NCBI GenBank assembly: GCA_018713805.1
Contig: DVOF01000056.1
Span: 1-18,212 of the forward strand
Length of the DNA stretch: 18,212 nt
Direction of reading: 5' to 3'
Origin: Candidatus Aphodoplasma excrementigallinarum
Lineage (GTDB): Bacteria; Bacillota; Clostridia; UBA1381; UMGS1253
Within the stretch, counting starts at the first letter, position 1, and every line of letters starts with the position of its first letter. The notes below the pieces were generated by a model. It made no database searches and was not told the origin of the DNA. It worked only from the letters and a program-made list of their open reading frames with translations. The translations under genes were made by a program, and so were the position numbers. Below are positions 6,345-13,120 of this stretch, one piece after another.

Positions 6345-8729
6345 ATGGCACTATATTTTGATTCGGCGCCCGCCGAACAGCAGTATACGCTGTCCTCCTT
6401 TCAGGGGGCGGACTTTACGACGCAGCCTTCCAAAGTGGAGCCGGCCTATTCGCCGGACATGAAAAACATGCTCCAAAACCAGAATGGCTACATCGAGAAA
6501 CGTACCGGCACGCGCCGCATTCTCGAGGCGGAGGGCGCAATCAACGGTATCTTCTCCTATGACTGCCCCGAAACGGGACAGACGTACCGTTTAATCCACA
6601 TTGGCACAAGCCTGTACCAGTTTACGTTCAACGAAGACCGCAGCATCAATCTTGGCAGTGTTCTGCTCACCGGCCTTGCCGATAAAAAGAGCCGCGGGTT
6701 CACGTTCGGCGGCGCATGTTACCTTTTGGGCGCGGGCTATGTCCGGATTGGGTATGACGAGATGGCAGGCGCTTTGTGCTATGGATTTGTCAATCAGGCA
6801 TCGTCCGTACGCAGCGCGGACACGGCTCCGGAGATCATTACGGGCCGTTCGCGCTCGACCTTGAGAATGGGGCCGAAGCTGGACGGGACGGCGCACGATT
6901 ACTGTGGGCATAACGCGCTCAAACGCATCGTATTTGCGCAGGATAGATACTTTTTTGATGGGGGAACAAATCCGGACCGGCTCTATATTACAGGGCCGGA
7001 ATACAAGAACCGTATTCGGGTCGATTCTCTCTACATGGAAGATCAAACGAGGGGATATTTCCTTGTCAGCGAAAAGCAGTACAGCGTAAAGTCGGATGCC
7101 GGAGGCCTGTACGTGGAGCTGAGCCGGACGACAATCGACGTGGAAAGCAGCTACTTTTGCGCGCCATATGTGATCGTGGAATACGACAATTCCGTCTATG
7201 CGCCGACTGTTGTGACGGGGCGGATGCCGCTGCGGATTGGTGAGGTGGGCGGCGACGTAATCGACAGCGACGGCCAGGTGACGCAGGATTTTATTCCTTT
7301 TACGGGCGAAACGCTGGAAAGCGCGAATCTCGCGTCAGGGCTGCGCAGCATTGATTTTTATTTTGACCCGAAAGCGGACAACGGATTTTGGGGTGTGAAC
7401 GGCACGAGAGGTATGCGCCTGTATCTGACGGACGCGCTGGAAGGACATGTGACCGGCATATATATAGACGGCGTTCCAGTTCAGTCCTATCATGACAGCA
7501 GTGGAACGGAAATTGTATACAGCTATCGGGCGCAGTTTGCAGACCTTGCGAAAAGCGTTTTCACCGAATTTACACAGGAGCATGTAATTCATGTGACATA
7601 TGTGCTGACCGGCGAGGAGCGGGACGTGATCGATAACTGCAGTATTTATGCGCTCTACGGCGGCAGCAACGATACGCGCGCATTCCTGAGCGGCAATGCG
7701 GAATACCCGGCGCGCGATTTTGCAAGCGGGCTATACGACGCAAGCTATTTCCCGGATACAGGGTATACGGACGTGGGAGCCGAAGAGTCGGCGATCGTCG
7801 GCTACCATAAGCTGTATGGAAACCTTATCATTGTCAAAGACGGCCGGGGCAATGACAGCGCGCAGTATCTGCGTTCGTTTTCGCTCGCTGAGGATGGCGC
7901 GGGCAATGTGACGCCATTGTTTACGGTGAAGCAGGGCAACATCTCGTACGGCGCTTCATGCGTAAGCTCGTTTAAAAATGTTGGCGGAATCCCGCTCTAT
8001 ATCGGGCCTGACGGCGTATTCGCCATCAGCGGGACAAACGTAGAGAACCAGAACAATACCGAAAGCGTGTCGCGCCGGGTAAACGGCAGGCTCCTTAATG
8101 AGCCGTTGCAGGAGGCAGTCTGTGTCTCGGCCGGCAGACGCTACTACGTGTTTGTTGGGAATCATGCGTATGTTTGCGACGTGGAGAACGGGTTTATATG
8201 GGCGTATTTTGACGATTTGCCAGCGGTGCGCTGCGCATGGGCAGACGGGGATATGCTCTGTGTCGGAACAGACGACGGTATTGTATCCCGCTTTATGCAG
8301 CCGGAGGAGGCGGGCGCCTACTACGACGATGTGGCGGTTGACGGCAGCGTAGAGAATGCGCGTGCGATCGAAGCAGTGTGGGAGATTCCGCAGACCGTGC
8401 TGGGGTCATACACAAATTATAAAACGATCCGCAACTGCTACGTTACCTGCATGCCTTATGGGCGCAGCGGCGTAAAGGTCTACTATAACTCAAACGACGA
8501 TTACCGCGATTGGGTGCTGGCAGAAAATATCGACATGTTTTCGTTTGAGGATATTGACTTTTCCCGGTTCACGTTCCGGACGATTGCCGCGCCGTTTGTA
8601 TTTGCCACGTGCGTAAAGGCGAAAAACGTATATGTGTTTGGCCTGCGCCTGGTCAACGATACACCGGGCGAGCCGTTCGGGTTTTTAGCTGTGAGCATAA
8701 AATACAGGATCGGCAAGTATGTGAAGTAA
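6345..8729 (+). CDS. Large tail (hub or nozzle-type) protein, likely beta-propeller
   Basis: At 794 residues this is the largest gene in the window. It lies between connector and fibre, where short-tailed phages encode the tail hub, nozzle or DNA-stabilising protein. It opens with FQGADFTTQPSKVEPAYSPDMKN, followed by a series of beta-rich segments with recurring short strands and turns: GIFSYDCPETGQTYRLIHIG, SRGFTFGGACYLLGAGY, GNLIIVKDGRGNDS, GGIPLYIGPDGVFAISG, VFVGNHAYVCD and MLCVGTDDGIVSRF. These suggest propeller blades. Mid-regions 230-430 look like an inserted beta domain. There is no tape-measure-like hydrophobic or coiled-coil composition. The ATG at 6345 follows AAAGGAGGG. The family name is not certain; role and fold are inference from context and strand pattern. 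Confidence 0.75.
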   Translation: MALYFDSAPAEQQYTLSSFQGADFTTQPSKVEPAYSPDMKNMLQNQNGYIEKRTGTRRILEAEGAINGIFSYDCPETGQTYRLIHIGTSLYQFTFNEDRSINLGSVLLTGLADKKSRGFTFGGACYLLGAGYVRIGYDEMAGALCYGFVNQASSVRSADTAPEIITGRSRSTLRMGPKLDGTAHDYCGHNALKRIVFAQDRYFFDGGTNPDRLYITGPEYKNRIRVDSLYMEDQTRGYFLVSEKQYSVKSDAGGLYVELSRTTIDVESSYFCAPYVIVEYDNSVYAPTVVTGRMPLRIGEVGGDVIDSDGQVTQDFIPFTGETLESANLASGLRSIDFYFDPKADNGFWGVNGTRGMRLYLTDALEGHVTGIYIDGVPVQSYHDSSGTEIVYSYRAQFADLAKSVFTEFTQEHVIHVTYVLTGEERDVIDNCSIYALYGGSNDTRAFLSGNAEYPARDFASGLYDASYFPDTGYTDVGAEESAIVGYHKLYGNLIIVKDGRGNDSAQYLRSFSLAEDGAGNVTPLFTVKQGNISYGASCVSSFKNVGGIPLYIGPDGVFAISGTNVENQNNTESVSRRVNGRLLNEPLQEAVCVSAGRRYYVFVGNHAYVCDVENGFIWAYFDDLPAVRCAWADGDMLCVGTDDGIVSRFMQPEEAGAYYDDVAVDGSVENARAIEAVWEIPQTVLGSYTNYKTIRNCYVTCMPYGRSGVKVYYNSNDDYRDWVLAENIDMFSFEDIDFSRFTFRTIAAPFVFATCVKAKNVYVFGLRLVNDTPGEPFGFLAVSIKYRIGKYVK

Positions 8730-8746
8730 AAAAGGAGTGAGATAAA

Positions 8747-10207
8747 TTGGGGATCGAAGAGTATAAAATCACGAACTTTAAAAAGCCTGTCAGCGCGCTG
8801 GCGGACACGCCGCAGATGAGCGCGGACGAGCTGAAGGCATGGTTTGACTCGAACACCACCGACGAGCTGAAAACAAGTGTGAATGGGATTATCGACGCGG
8901 TGCTGGACATGGAAGCGGAGACCGCCGACATTGCAGAGGCGTTAAATGGAAAAGTCGATAAGGAGTCCGGCAAAGGGCTGTCGGAAAACGACTATACCGA
9001 CGAGGAGAAGCAGAAGGTAGCATCTATCTTAACAGACGTTACCGCGCTCGAAACCAACACCACGCTCATCCAAAACAGCGGCGGGGGCTTCGCTGCAGGG
9101 ACGGACGCAGCGGCGGATACCGGTGCCGCGGTCGGGCGGAAGGCATGGACGGGAGACGGCGGCGCGGTGGGCTATCTGGCCTATGCGGCAAACGGCGGCG
9201 GCTCAGCGGGCAAAAACGCCAACTCTGACGCAGGCGGCGCAGTCGGAGCAAACACAAAAGCTGGCGCGGGATTTGCCGGCGGAAGTGGCGCAAAGGCGGT
9301 CAATAGCAGCAATAATGGCATTGACGCAATCCAGCTCGGCACAGGCATAAATAATACGCCGAAGACCCTGCAGGTATATGGGTACCAGCTTCTGGATGCA
9401 AATGGGTATATTCCGAAAGAACGGCTCTCTGGGGAAAATGACGGATTTGAAGCGGGAGACGGTGCAAGCGCAGGAGCCGGTGGCGCAGTCGGAAAAGACG
9501 CAAAGGCAACAGGCGGCTTTGCAGGCGGACAGCAGGCAACAAGCGCGAGCGGGCAGGGCGCGGCGGTCGGTTATTACGCGCAGGCTTCCATGGGCGGCGC
9601 AGTTGGTGCAAATACATTTTCTACATCCGGTGGTGCGGTAGGACATGAGGCGGCTTCGGCTTCTGGCGGCGCGGTGGGAGACCACGCATTTGCTGGTGGT
9701 GGTGGCGCGGTTGGAGTATATGCCAAAGTCGGAGAAGGTTTTGCCGGCGGTGCAAAGGCAAAGGCGGTCGATAGCAGCGATAACGGCATAGACGCCATCC
9801 AGCTCGGCACGGGCACAAATAATACGGCAAAGACTTTGCAAGTGTACGGCTACCAGCTTCTGGACGCTGACGGCAAAATCCCGGACGAACGCCTTAACGA
9901 CGCGCCGTCGGACGGCAACACGTACGCGCGCAAGGACGGTGCGTGGACAAATCTGACAAGACAGATAGGCAAACAGCTAATCAACTTTGTGCCGCTTGAA
10001 TACGATGGCTCGGATGTAACAGACCTTGACAATCTGCCCAGTGGAATTACGATTGTAAATTATGCTGACGGGCCGGGTTACGGAGGATATATGGTAATGA
10101 CTTCTTTGGAGGGAAGCGGGTACGGCTATCAGATCAAAATAAGTATTGAGGGGCTGAGCTACCGTTACAACAATGGCACGTGGGGCGCATGGAGCAGTAT
10201 TGGGTAG
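8747..10207 (+). CDS. Tail fibre with glycine-rich 12-residue repeats and pyocin-knob-like tip
   Basis: Probable receptor-binding fibre, 486 residues. The TTG start at 8747 follows AAGGAGTG (8732-8739). Residues 1-105 form an attachment region with the phage-structural block KVDKESGKGLSENDYTDEEK. Residues 110-350 are built on a 12-residue period beginning GGAVG or GFAGG, which resembles the repeat logic of trimeric autotransporter head domains and suggests a trimeric beta-roll shaft. Two shaft modules end in nearly identical segments (175 onward and 331 onward) with GIDAIQLGTG and TLQVYGYQLLDA. Residues 407-486 resemble a pyocin-knob domain (LDNLPSGITIVNYADG, RYNNGTWGAWSSI), likely the trimeric tip. 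No variable repeat or reverse transcriptase is present, so retroelement-driven diversification is not indicated. Confidence 0.85.
   Translation: MGIEEYKITNFKKPVSALADTPQMSADELKAWFDSNTTDELKTSVNGIIDAVLDMEAETADIAEALNGKVDKESGKGLSENDYTDEEKQKVASILTDVTALETNTTLIQNSGGGFAAGTDAAADTGAAVGRKAWTGDGGAVGYLAYAANGGGSAGKNANSDAGGAVGANTKAGAGFAGGSGAKAVNSSNNGIDAIQLGTGINNTPKTLQVYGYQLLDANGYIPKERLSGENDGFEAGDGASAGAGGAVGKDAKATGGFAGGQQATSASGQGAAVGYYAQASMGGAVGANTFSTSGGAVGHEAASASGGAVGDHAFAGGGGAVGVYAKVGEGFAGGAKAKAVDSSDNGIDAIQLGTGTNNTAKTLQVYGYQLLDADGKIPDERLNDAPSDGNTYARKDGAWTNLTRQIGKQLINFVPLEYDGSDVTDLDNLPSGITIVNYADGPGYGGYMVMTSLEGSGYGYQIKISIEGLSYRYNNGTWGAWSSIG
9269..9426 (+). repeat. Tail-fibre module repeat, copy 1
   Basis: This encodes residues 175-226 of the fibre, from GFAGG through KERL. 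It matches 9737-9894 along its whole length without a gap, at a fixed offset of 468 bases (156 residues). The protein match is closer than the DNA match: differences are mostly third-position or conservative, which indicates an old duplication held by selection. Confidence 0.85.
9737..9894 (+). repeat. Tail-fibre module repeat, copy 2
   Basis: This encodes residues 331-382, from GFAGG through DERL, the second copy of the segment at 9269-9426. Shared cores include AKAV-SS-NGIDAIQLGTG and KTLQVYGYQLLDA. It marks the end of the second, longer run of 12-residue GGAVG repeats. Confidence 0.85.
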
Positions 10208-10264
10208 CCGGCGGCTGCAACTGGAACCGTTTTTCTGCTTTTTGAATAAAATGAAAACGTAAAG

Positions 10265-10285
10265 GTTTGCGCAATGAAGGCGCAA
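10265..10285 (+). other. Stem-loop before the endolysin gene
   Basis: TTTGCGC (10265-10271) pairs with GCGCAAA (10279-10285) around a 7-base loop, 22 bases before the endolysin start and just upstream of its TTGGAGGTGG ribosome binding site. There is no U-tract, so it is probably a structured leader rather than a terminator. The rest of the 100-base gap (10208-10307) shows no convincing promoter. Confidence 0.35.
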
Positions 10286-10307
10286 AACAACTGTTGGAGG
10301 TGGAGAA

Positions 10308-11162
10308 ATGGATATAAACCGGGATTACCCGTGCGACAGCCGCAATTACCGGAAGGGACGGCGCGACAGTATCAAGTACATTGTTATCCATTACGTCGGG
10401 GCGTCCGGCGGCGCGCGGGACAACGCAAAATACTACGGCTCGTCGAGCGTGGGCACGAGCGCGCACTTCTTTGTTGGCCACGCGAGTGAAAACGGCGCGG
10501 TGTACCAGAGCGTCGACCCGGCCGACTGTGCATGGCACTGCGGCCATGACCCGGGCGGCAAATATTATCACCCGGAGTGCCGCAACGACAATGCAATCGG
10601 CATCGAAATGTGTACCCATCAGAATGCGTCCGGCACATGGTACTTTGACGATATCACAGTCGAGAAGGCGGTTGAGCTGACGAAAGAACTGATGGCGCAG
10701 TATGGGATCGACGCCGACCACGTGATCCGCCACTACGACGTGACGCACAAGACGTGCCCGGCGCCGTTCGTGCTCGATGCGCAGGCGTGGGAATCATTCA
10801 AAAATGCGCTTCGCAGCGCAGGTGTTGAGGAGTACACGGCAGCAAACGACATCGTCTGGGAGCTGGCTCACCGCGGGATTGTACTGGATTCGGACGGTAT
10901 GGTCGGAGAAATGGAAGCGGAACCGGATGGGCGGCTGTACTGGCTCGGGCGGAAGCTCGTGCAGTATATCCGGACGCATGAAGGCGCGGCCAAGCAGGAA
11001 GTAGAGGAATATACAGATGTGCATGACATCGTCTGGGACCTTAACTTCCGGGGGATTGTTCTCGACATGGACGGCATGGAAGCCGAGATGAAGGCAGAGC
11101 CGGACGGGCGGCTGTACTGGCTTGGGAGAAAAGGCCTCCAGTATCTGCGCGTCCGCGACTAA
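10308..11162 (+). CDS. Endolysin: N-acetylmuramoyl-L-alanine amidase (Amidase_2/PGRP type)
   Basis: It cuts the bond between muramic acid and the stem peptide to release progeny. Residues 20-165 are the zinc amidase domain: H28 in IVIHYVG, H142 in IRHYD and C150 in KTCPAPF are the expected zinc ligands, and E100 lies in the conserved IGIE strand. There is no signal peptide, so export depends on the holin. Residues 174-284 are two copies of a segment of about 52 residues containing DIVW-L--RGIVLD-DGM and EPDGRLYWLGRK, probably a wall-binding module known from clostridial endolysins. The ATG at 10308 follows GGAGGTGG. The holin gene is not adjacent: a 430-aa protein gene separates them. Confidence 0.93.
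   Translation: MDINRDYPCDSRNYRKGRRDSIKYIVIHYVGASGGARDNAKYYGSSSVGTSAHFFVGHASENGAVYQSVDPADCAWHCGHDPGGKYYHPECRNDNAIGIEMCTHQNASGTWYFDDITVEKAVELTKELMAQYGIDADHVIRHYDVTHKTCPAPFVLDAQAWESFKNALRSAGVEEYTAANDIVWELAHRGIVLDSDGMVGEMEAEPDGRLYWLGRKLVQYIRTHEGAAKQEVEEYTDVHDIVWDLNFRGIVLDMDGMEAEMKAEPDGRLYWLGRKGLQYLRVRD
10827..11159 (+). repeat. Tandem C-terminal repeat of the endolysin
   Basis: Copy 1 is 10827-10982 and copy 2 is 11004-11159, offset by 177 bases (59 residues) with a short linker. Each encodes EEYT--(N/H)DIVW-L, RGIVLD-DGM and AEPDGRLYWLGRK. Strong protein similarity with scattered silent differences indicates tandem duplication under selection. Confidence 0.9.
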
Positions 11163-11170
11163 ACGGCAGC

Positions 11171-11197
11171 AGGGCAGCGGCATTACGCTGCTGCCCT
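11171..11197 (+). other. Stem-loop after the endolysin gene
   Basis: AGGGCAGCGGC (11171-11181) pairs with GCTGCTGCCCT (11187-11197), 11 positions with one mismatch and the loop ATTAC. It starts 8 bases after the endolysin stop. No U-tract follows, so it is either a weak terminator or an RNA-stabilising hairpin at the 3' end of the endolysin message. Confidence 0.55.
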
Positions 11198-11229
11198 ACC
11201 GCCGGATACGAAAGAAAGGGAGATGAAGC

Positions 11230-12522
11230 ATGAGCTATTACGACTATGACCCAAACGATATTGCCCTCTCGATCCAAAGGGCGATCGAAGAACGGGCGGA
11301 GCCCGAGGCCGTATCTTATCTGCTCGAGCAGCGGAATCAGAAAATACGGGAAAACCCACAGTATGCCGGCTATGAAAACGACGCCGTCACGCGGCAGGCT
11401 GAGGACTATATTGCGAGGTATTCCCCGTCTAATACGGAAGAGCTGGACATGCTGTACGAGGCGCGCAGGGACCTTGCCGCAGAGAACCTTGCTTTGGCGG
11501 CGCAGCAGAATACGGCGGCCTATCAATCCGGCGTGGCGGATGTGCAGTCCGCGTATGCCGATGCGCGCCAGGATTTGTACTCGGCCTACCAGCGCAGCGC
11601 GCTTGCAAACGAGGAAGTCCTTGCGTCGCAGGGGCTTGGCCGGGGCAGTGCAAACGCCGCCTCGAGCGGATTTGGGGAGACAAGCCGGATGATGCAGACG
11701 GCGACTTACCAGAATAACCTTTACAATTCCTATCAGGACGAAAGCGCGGCGCTCGGGACGCTGGCGGGCCAGTATTTGGAAAATCAGAACAGCGCCTACC
11801 AGGCCTATACCGATACGCTTGGCGAGCTGTCTTCGGACTATACGCAGGATCTTCTTGCACAGCGCAACGCTGACCGCGAATACGCCTATAAGGTTGACCA
11901 GGGCAGGTTGGAGGAACAGCGCTACAACCGTGAGGCGCAGCAGCAGGAAACGGCGGCCCGGTATGAACGCGCATTGGAGCAGCTTAAGCTTACAGGCGTT
12001 GTGGAAAATGAAGAACAGGCCAATATCCTCGGCCTTTCAGTCGGCGATACGACGGCGGATTATGAAGCCATGCTGTTTTCACAGAATATGGAACAGATGA
12101 AGTTTGACAGCGAGGAGGAACAGCGCGCTTTCGAAAACAGCCTTGCGGAGCGCAAGTTTGCGAGCGAACAGGAGCAGGCACGGTTTGAACGCGCCTATAA
12201 CCTGTTCAAGGCAATCGGCAATGTCCAGACCGAGGAGATGGCAGAGGTGCTCGGCGTTCCAGTCGGGACAACCTATTGGGATTATGTCATTGCGCAACGT
12301 AACGCCGAGATCGACTACCTGGACTATACGGTCAGGGCGCAAAATGCCGCGACGTCGGCCAGGAACGCCGCAACCTCGGCAGCGCGCGCTGCGGCGTCAT
12401 CGGCCAATGCGGCGAACAATGCAAACTTGCGGTATCTGGAGTATGAGGTTTCCAAACAGAAGGCCGAAACGGCCGCATACGAGGCCGAGACGGAGCGGAT
12501 GAAGCTCACCGGCGAGTATTAA
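11230..12522 (+). CDS. Ala/Gln-rich probable virion (internal or ejected) protein
   Basis: 430 residues with no enzymatic motif. Residues 1-90 are acidic and helical. Residues 90-180 are rich in Ala, Gln, Tyr and Ser (AAQQNTAAYQSGVADVQSAY, GLGRGSANAAS), a composition typical of internal virion or ejection proteins. Residues 185-335 are charged helix of coiled-coil type. Two related segments with LGLSVGDTTADYEAML (267 on) and LGVPVGTTYWDYVIAQ (341 on) lie 74 residues apart. The C-terminus is an extreme Ala/Asn-rich helix ending in a charged coil. There is no signal peptide. It lies between endolysin and holin genes. Being ejected with the DNA through a short tail is inference from composition. 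The ATG follows AAAGGGAG. Confidence 0.72.
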   Translation: MSYYDYDPNDIALSIQRAIEERAEPEAVSYLLEQRNQKIRENPQYAGYENDAVTRQAEDYIARYSPSNTEELDMLYEARRDLAAENLALAAQQNTAAYQSGVADVQSAYADARQDLYSAYQRSALANEEVLASQGLGRGSANAASSGFGETSRMMQTATYQNNLYNSYQDESAALGTLAGQYLENQNSAYQAYTDTLGELSSDYTQDLLAQRNADREYAYKVDQGRLEEQRYNREAQQQETAARYERALEQLKLTGVVENEEQANILGLSVGDTTADYEAMLFSQNMEQMKFDSEEEQRAFENSLAERKFASEQEQARFERAYNLFKAIGNVQTEEMAEVLGVPVGTTYWDYVIAQRNAEIDYLDYTVRAQNAATSARNAATSAARAAASSANAANNANLRYLEYEVSKQKAETAAYEAETERMKLTGEY

Positions 12523-12527
12523 ACGGC

Positions 12528-12554
12528 GCGGGCGGCGGGGCGGTCGCCGCCTGC
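12528..12554 (+). other. Stem-loop before the holin gene
   Basis: GGCGGCG (12531-12537) pairs with CGCCGCC (12545-12551) around a 7-base loop. The stem extends outward by a G-U pair and two G-C pairs to 12528/12554. It begins 5 bases after the stop at 12522 and ends before the holin ribosome binding site. No U-tract is present. Confidence 0.45.
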
Positions 12555-12573
12555 CTAAGGGGAAGGGACGGAC

Positions 12574-12939
12574 ATGGAAGAACTGATGAACCTGTTCCAG
12601 GGGTTTTCCGTCAATGTCAACCTGCTGTGGTATGCGCTTGGGATATTGATGGTATGCGACTTTGGAACGGGGATAGCAAAAGCTTACAAAATAGACAGCC
12701 AGGTATCGAGCTCAAAGCTGCGCGACGGCGGGTTCAAAAAATGTGGGATGCTCGCCGTGGCGATGCTTGGCGTAGGATTAAGCCACCTGTTCGGCGATAC
12801 GAAGTTTCTGATTGCAAACGGGATCGTGGCGTATTATGTCTATACGGAGCTCGTATCGGTGGTGGAAAACCTGGGCGCGCTGGGCGTGCCACTTCCGCCG
12901 CTGATCAAGAACATAGCTGGAAAGGGAAAAAGTGCATAA
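12574..12939 (+). CDS. Phage holin (phage_holin_4 / TcdE-like family)
   Basis: It forms membrane lesions that let the endolysin reach the wall and sets the time of lysis. The 121-residue protein has three likely membrane helices: about 17-37 (LLWYALGILMVCDFGTGIAKA), 57-74 (CGMLAVAMLGVGLSHLFG) and 79-98 (FLIANGIVAYYVYTELVSV). The family's conserved features are visible: the DFGTGIAKA turn after helix 1, then SSSKLRDGGFKK, and a C-terminal ENLGALGVPLPPLIKN segment. The length is normal. The ATG at 12574 follows GGGGAAGGGACGG. It is the last phage gene and is followed by a strong terminator. The matching endolysin lies upstream of the 430-aa protein gene. Confidence 0.94.
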   Translation: MEELMNLFQGFSVNVNLLWYALGILMVCDFGTGIAKAYKIDSQVSSSKLRDGGFKKCGMLAVAMLGVGLSHLFGDTKFLIANGIVAYYVYTELVSVVENLGALGVPLPPLIKNIAGKGKSA

Positions 12940-12940
12940 G

Positions 12941-12968
12941 AGGGGGCGGCGCTGCCGCCCTTCTTTTT
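12941..12968 (+). terminator. Rho-independent terminator at the right end of the prophage
   Basis: GGGCGGC (12944-12950) and GCCGCCC (12954-12960) form a perfect 7-bp GC stem with the tight loop GCT, followed by TTCTTTTT (12961-12968). It begins 2 bases after the holin stop. It should stop late phage transcription before it enters the host operon. Confidence 0.9.
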
Positions 12969-13006
12969 ATGCGTTCCGAGAAAAAGGCGAAAAATGCGCC
13001 GGCCTA

Positions 13007-13035
13007 TTGCGGCACGCTGGAAAAAATGGTATAAT
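13007..13035 (+). promoter_or_regulatory. Sigma-A-type promoter with extended -10 for the host operon
   Basis: A perfect TATAAT at 13030-13035 is preceded by TGG (extended -10, TGN). A partial -35, TTGCGG at 13007-13012, lies 17 bases upstream. Transcription should begin near 13042, giving a leader of about 80 bases before the HisD-like start. No T-box, riboswitch or terminator is visible in that leader. A second, weaker -10-like TGGTAAAAT at 13088-13096 has no matching -35. The gap 12969-13120 otherwise holds nothing I recognise. Confidence 0.82.
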
Positions 13036-13120
13036 ATACGAAAAAGCAAAGCTTTTGTGCAATGTATCTCTCATACAGTAAGAAAAGTGGTAAAATCAAC
13101 GATAAAAGGATGGGGAACGG

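Larger units (their letters stand above)
1..12968 (+). mobile_element. Prophage late region (podovirus-like), left end outside window
   Basis: A continuous run of + strand phage genes in late-module order: terminase, portal, scaffold, capsid, connector, tail protein, fibre, endolysin, virion protein, holin. The right edge is placed at the terminator after the holin, because the next gene is metabolic and has its own promoter. No integrase, repressor, replication gene or attachment repeat is visible, so the left boundary and att core cannot be defined. No tape-measure, tail-tube or sheath gene is present, which suggests a short-tailed particle. All late genes look intact, so the element may still be functional. 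Whether it can be induced cannot be judged from this window. Confidence 0.85.

Noticed and set aside
9073..9800. CRISPR-like periodic repeats
   Set aside because: The periodicity is 36 bases in frame with a coding sequence and the DNA units are degenerate; there are no conserved direct repeats with spacers.
9203..9841. 212-codon - strand frame within the fibre repeats
   Set aside because: Its Cys/Arg/Ala-rich translation mirrors the repetitive fibre on the + strand; no independent gene signal.
9900..10207. Variable repeat of a diversity-generating retroelement in the fibre tip
   Set aside because: There is no reverse transcriptase gene, no template repeat and no C-type-lectin-like end. The tip resembles a pyocin-knob domain instead.
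12969..13120. tRNA, T-box or riboswitch in the leader of the HisD-like operon
   Set aside because: The leader after the predicted start is only about 80 bases, with no tRNA fold, T-box sequence or terminator-antiterminator pair visible.
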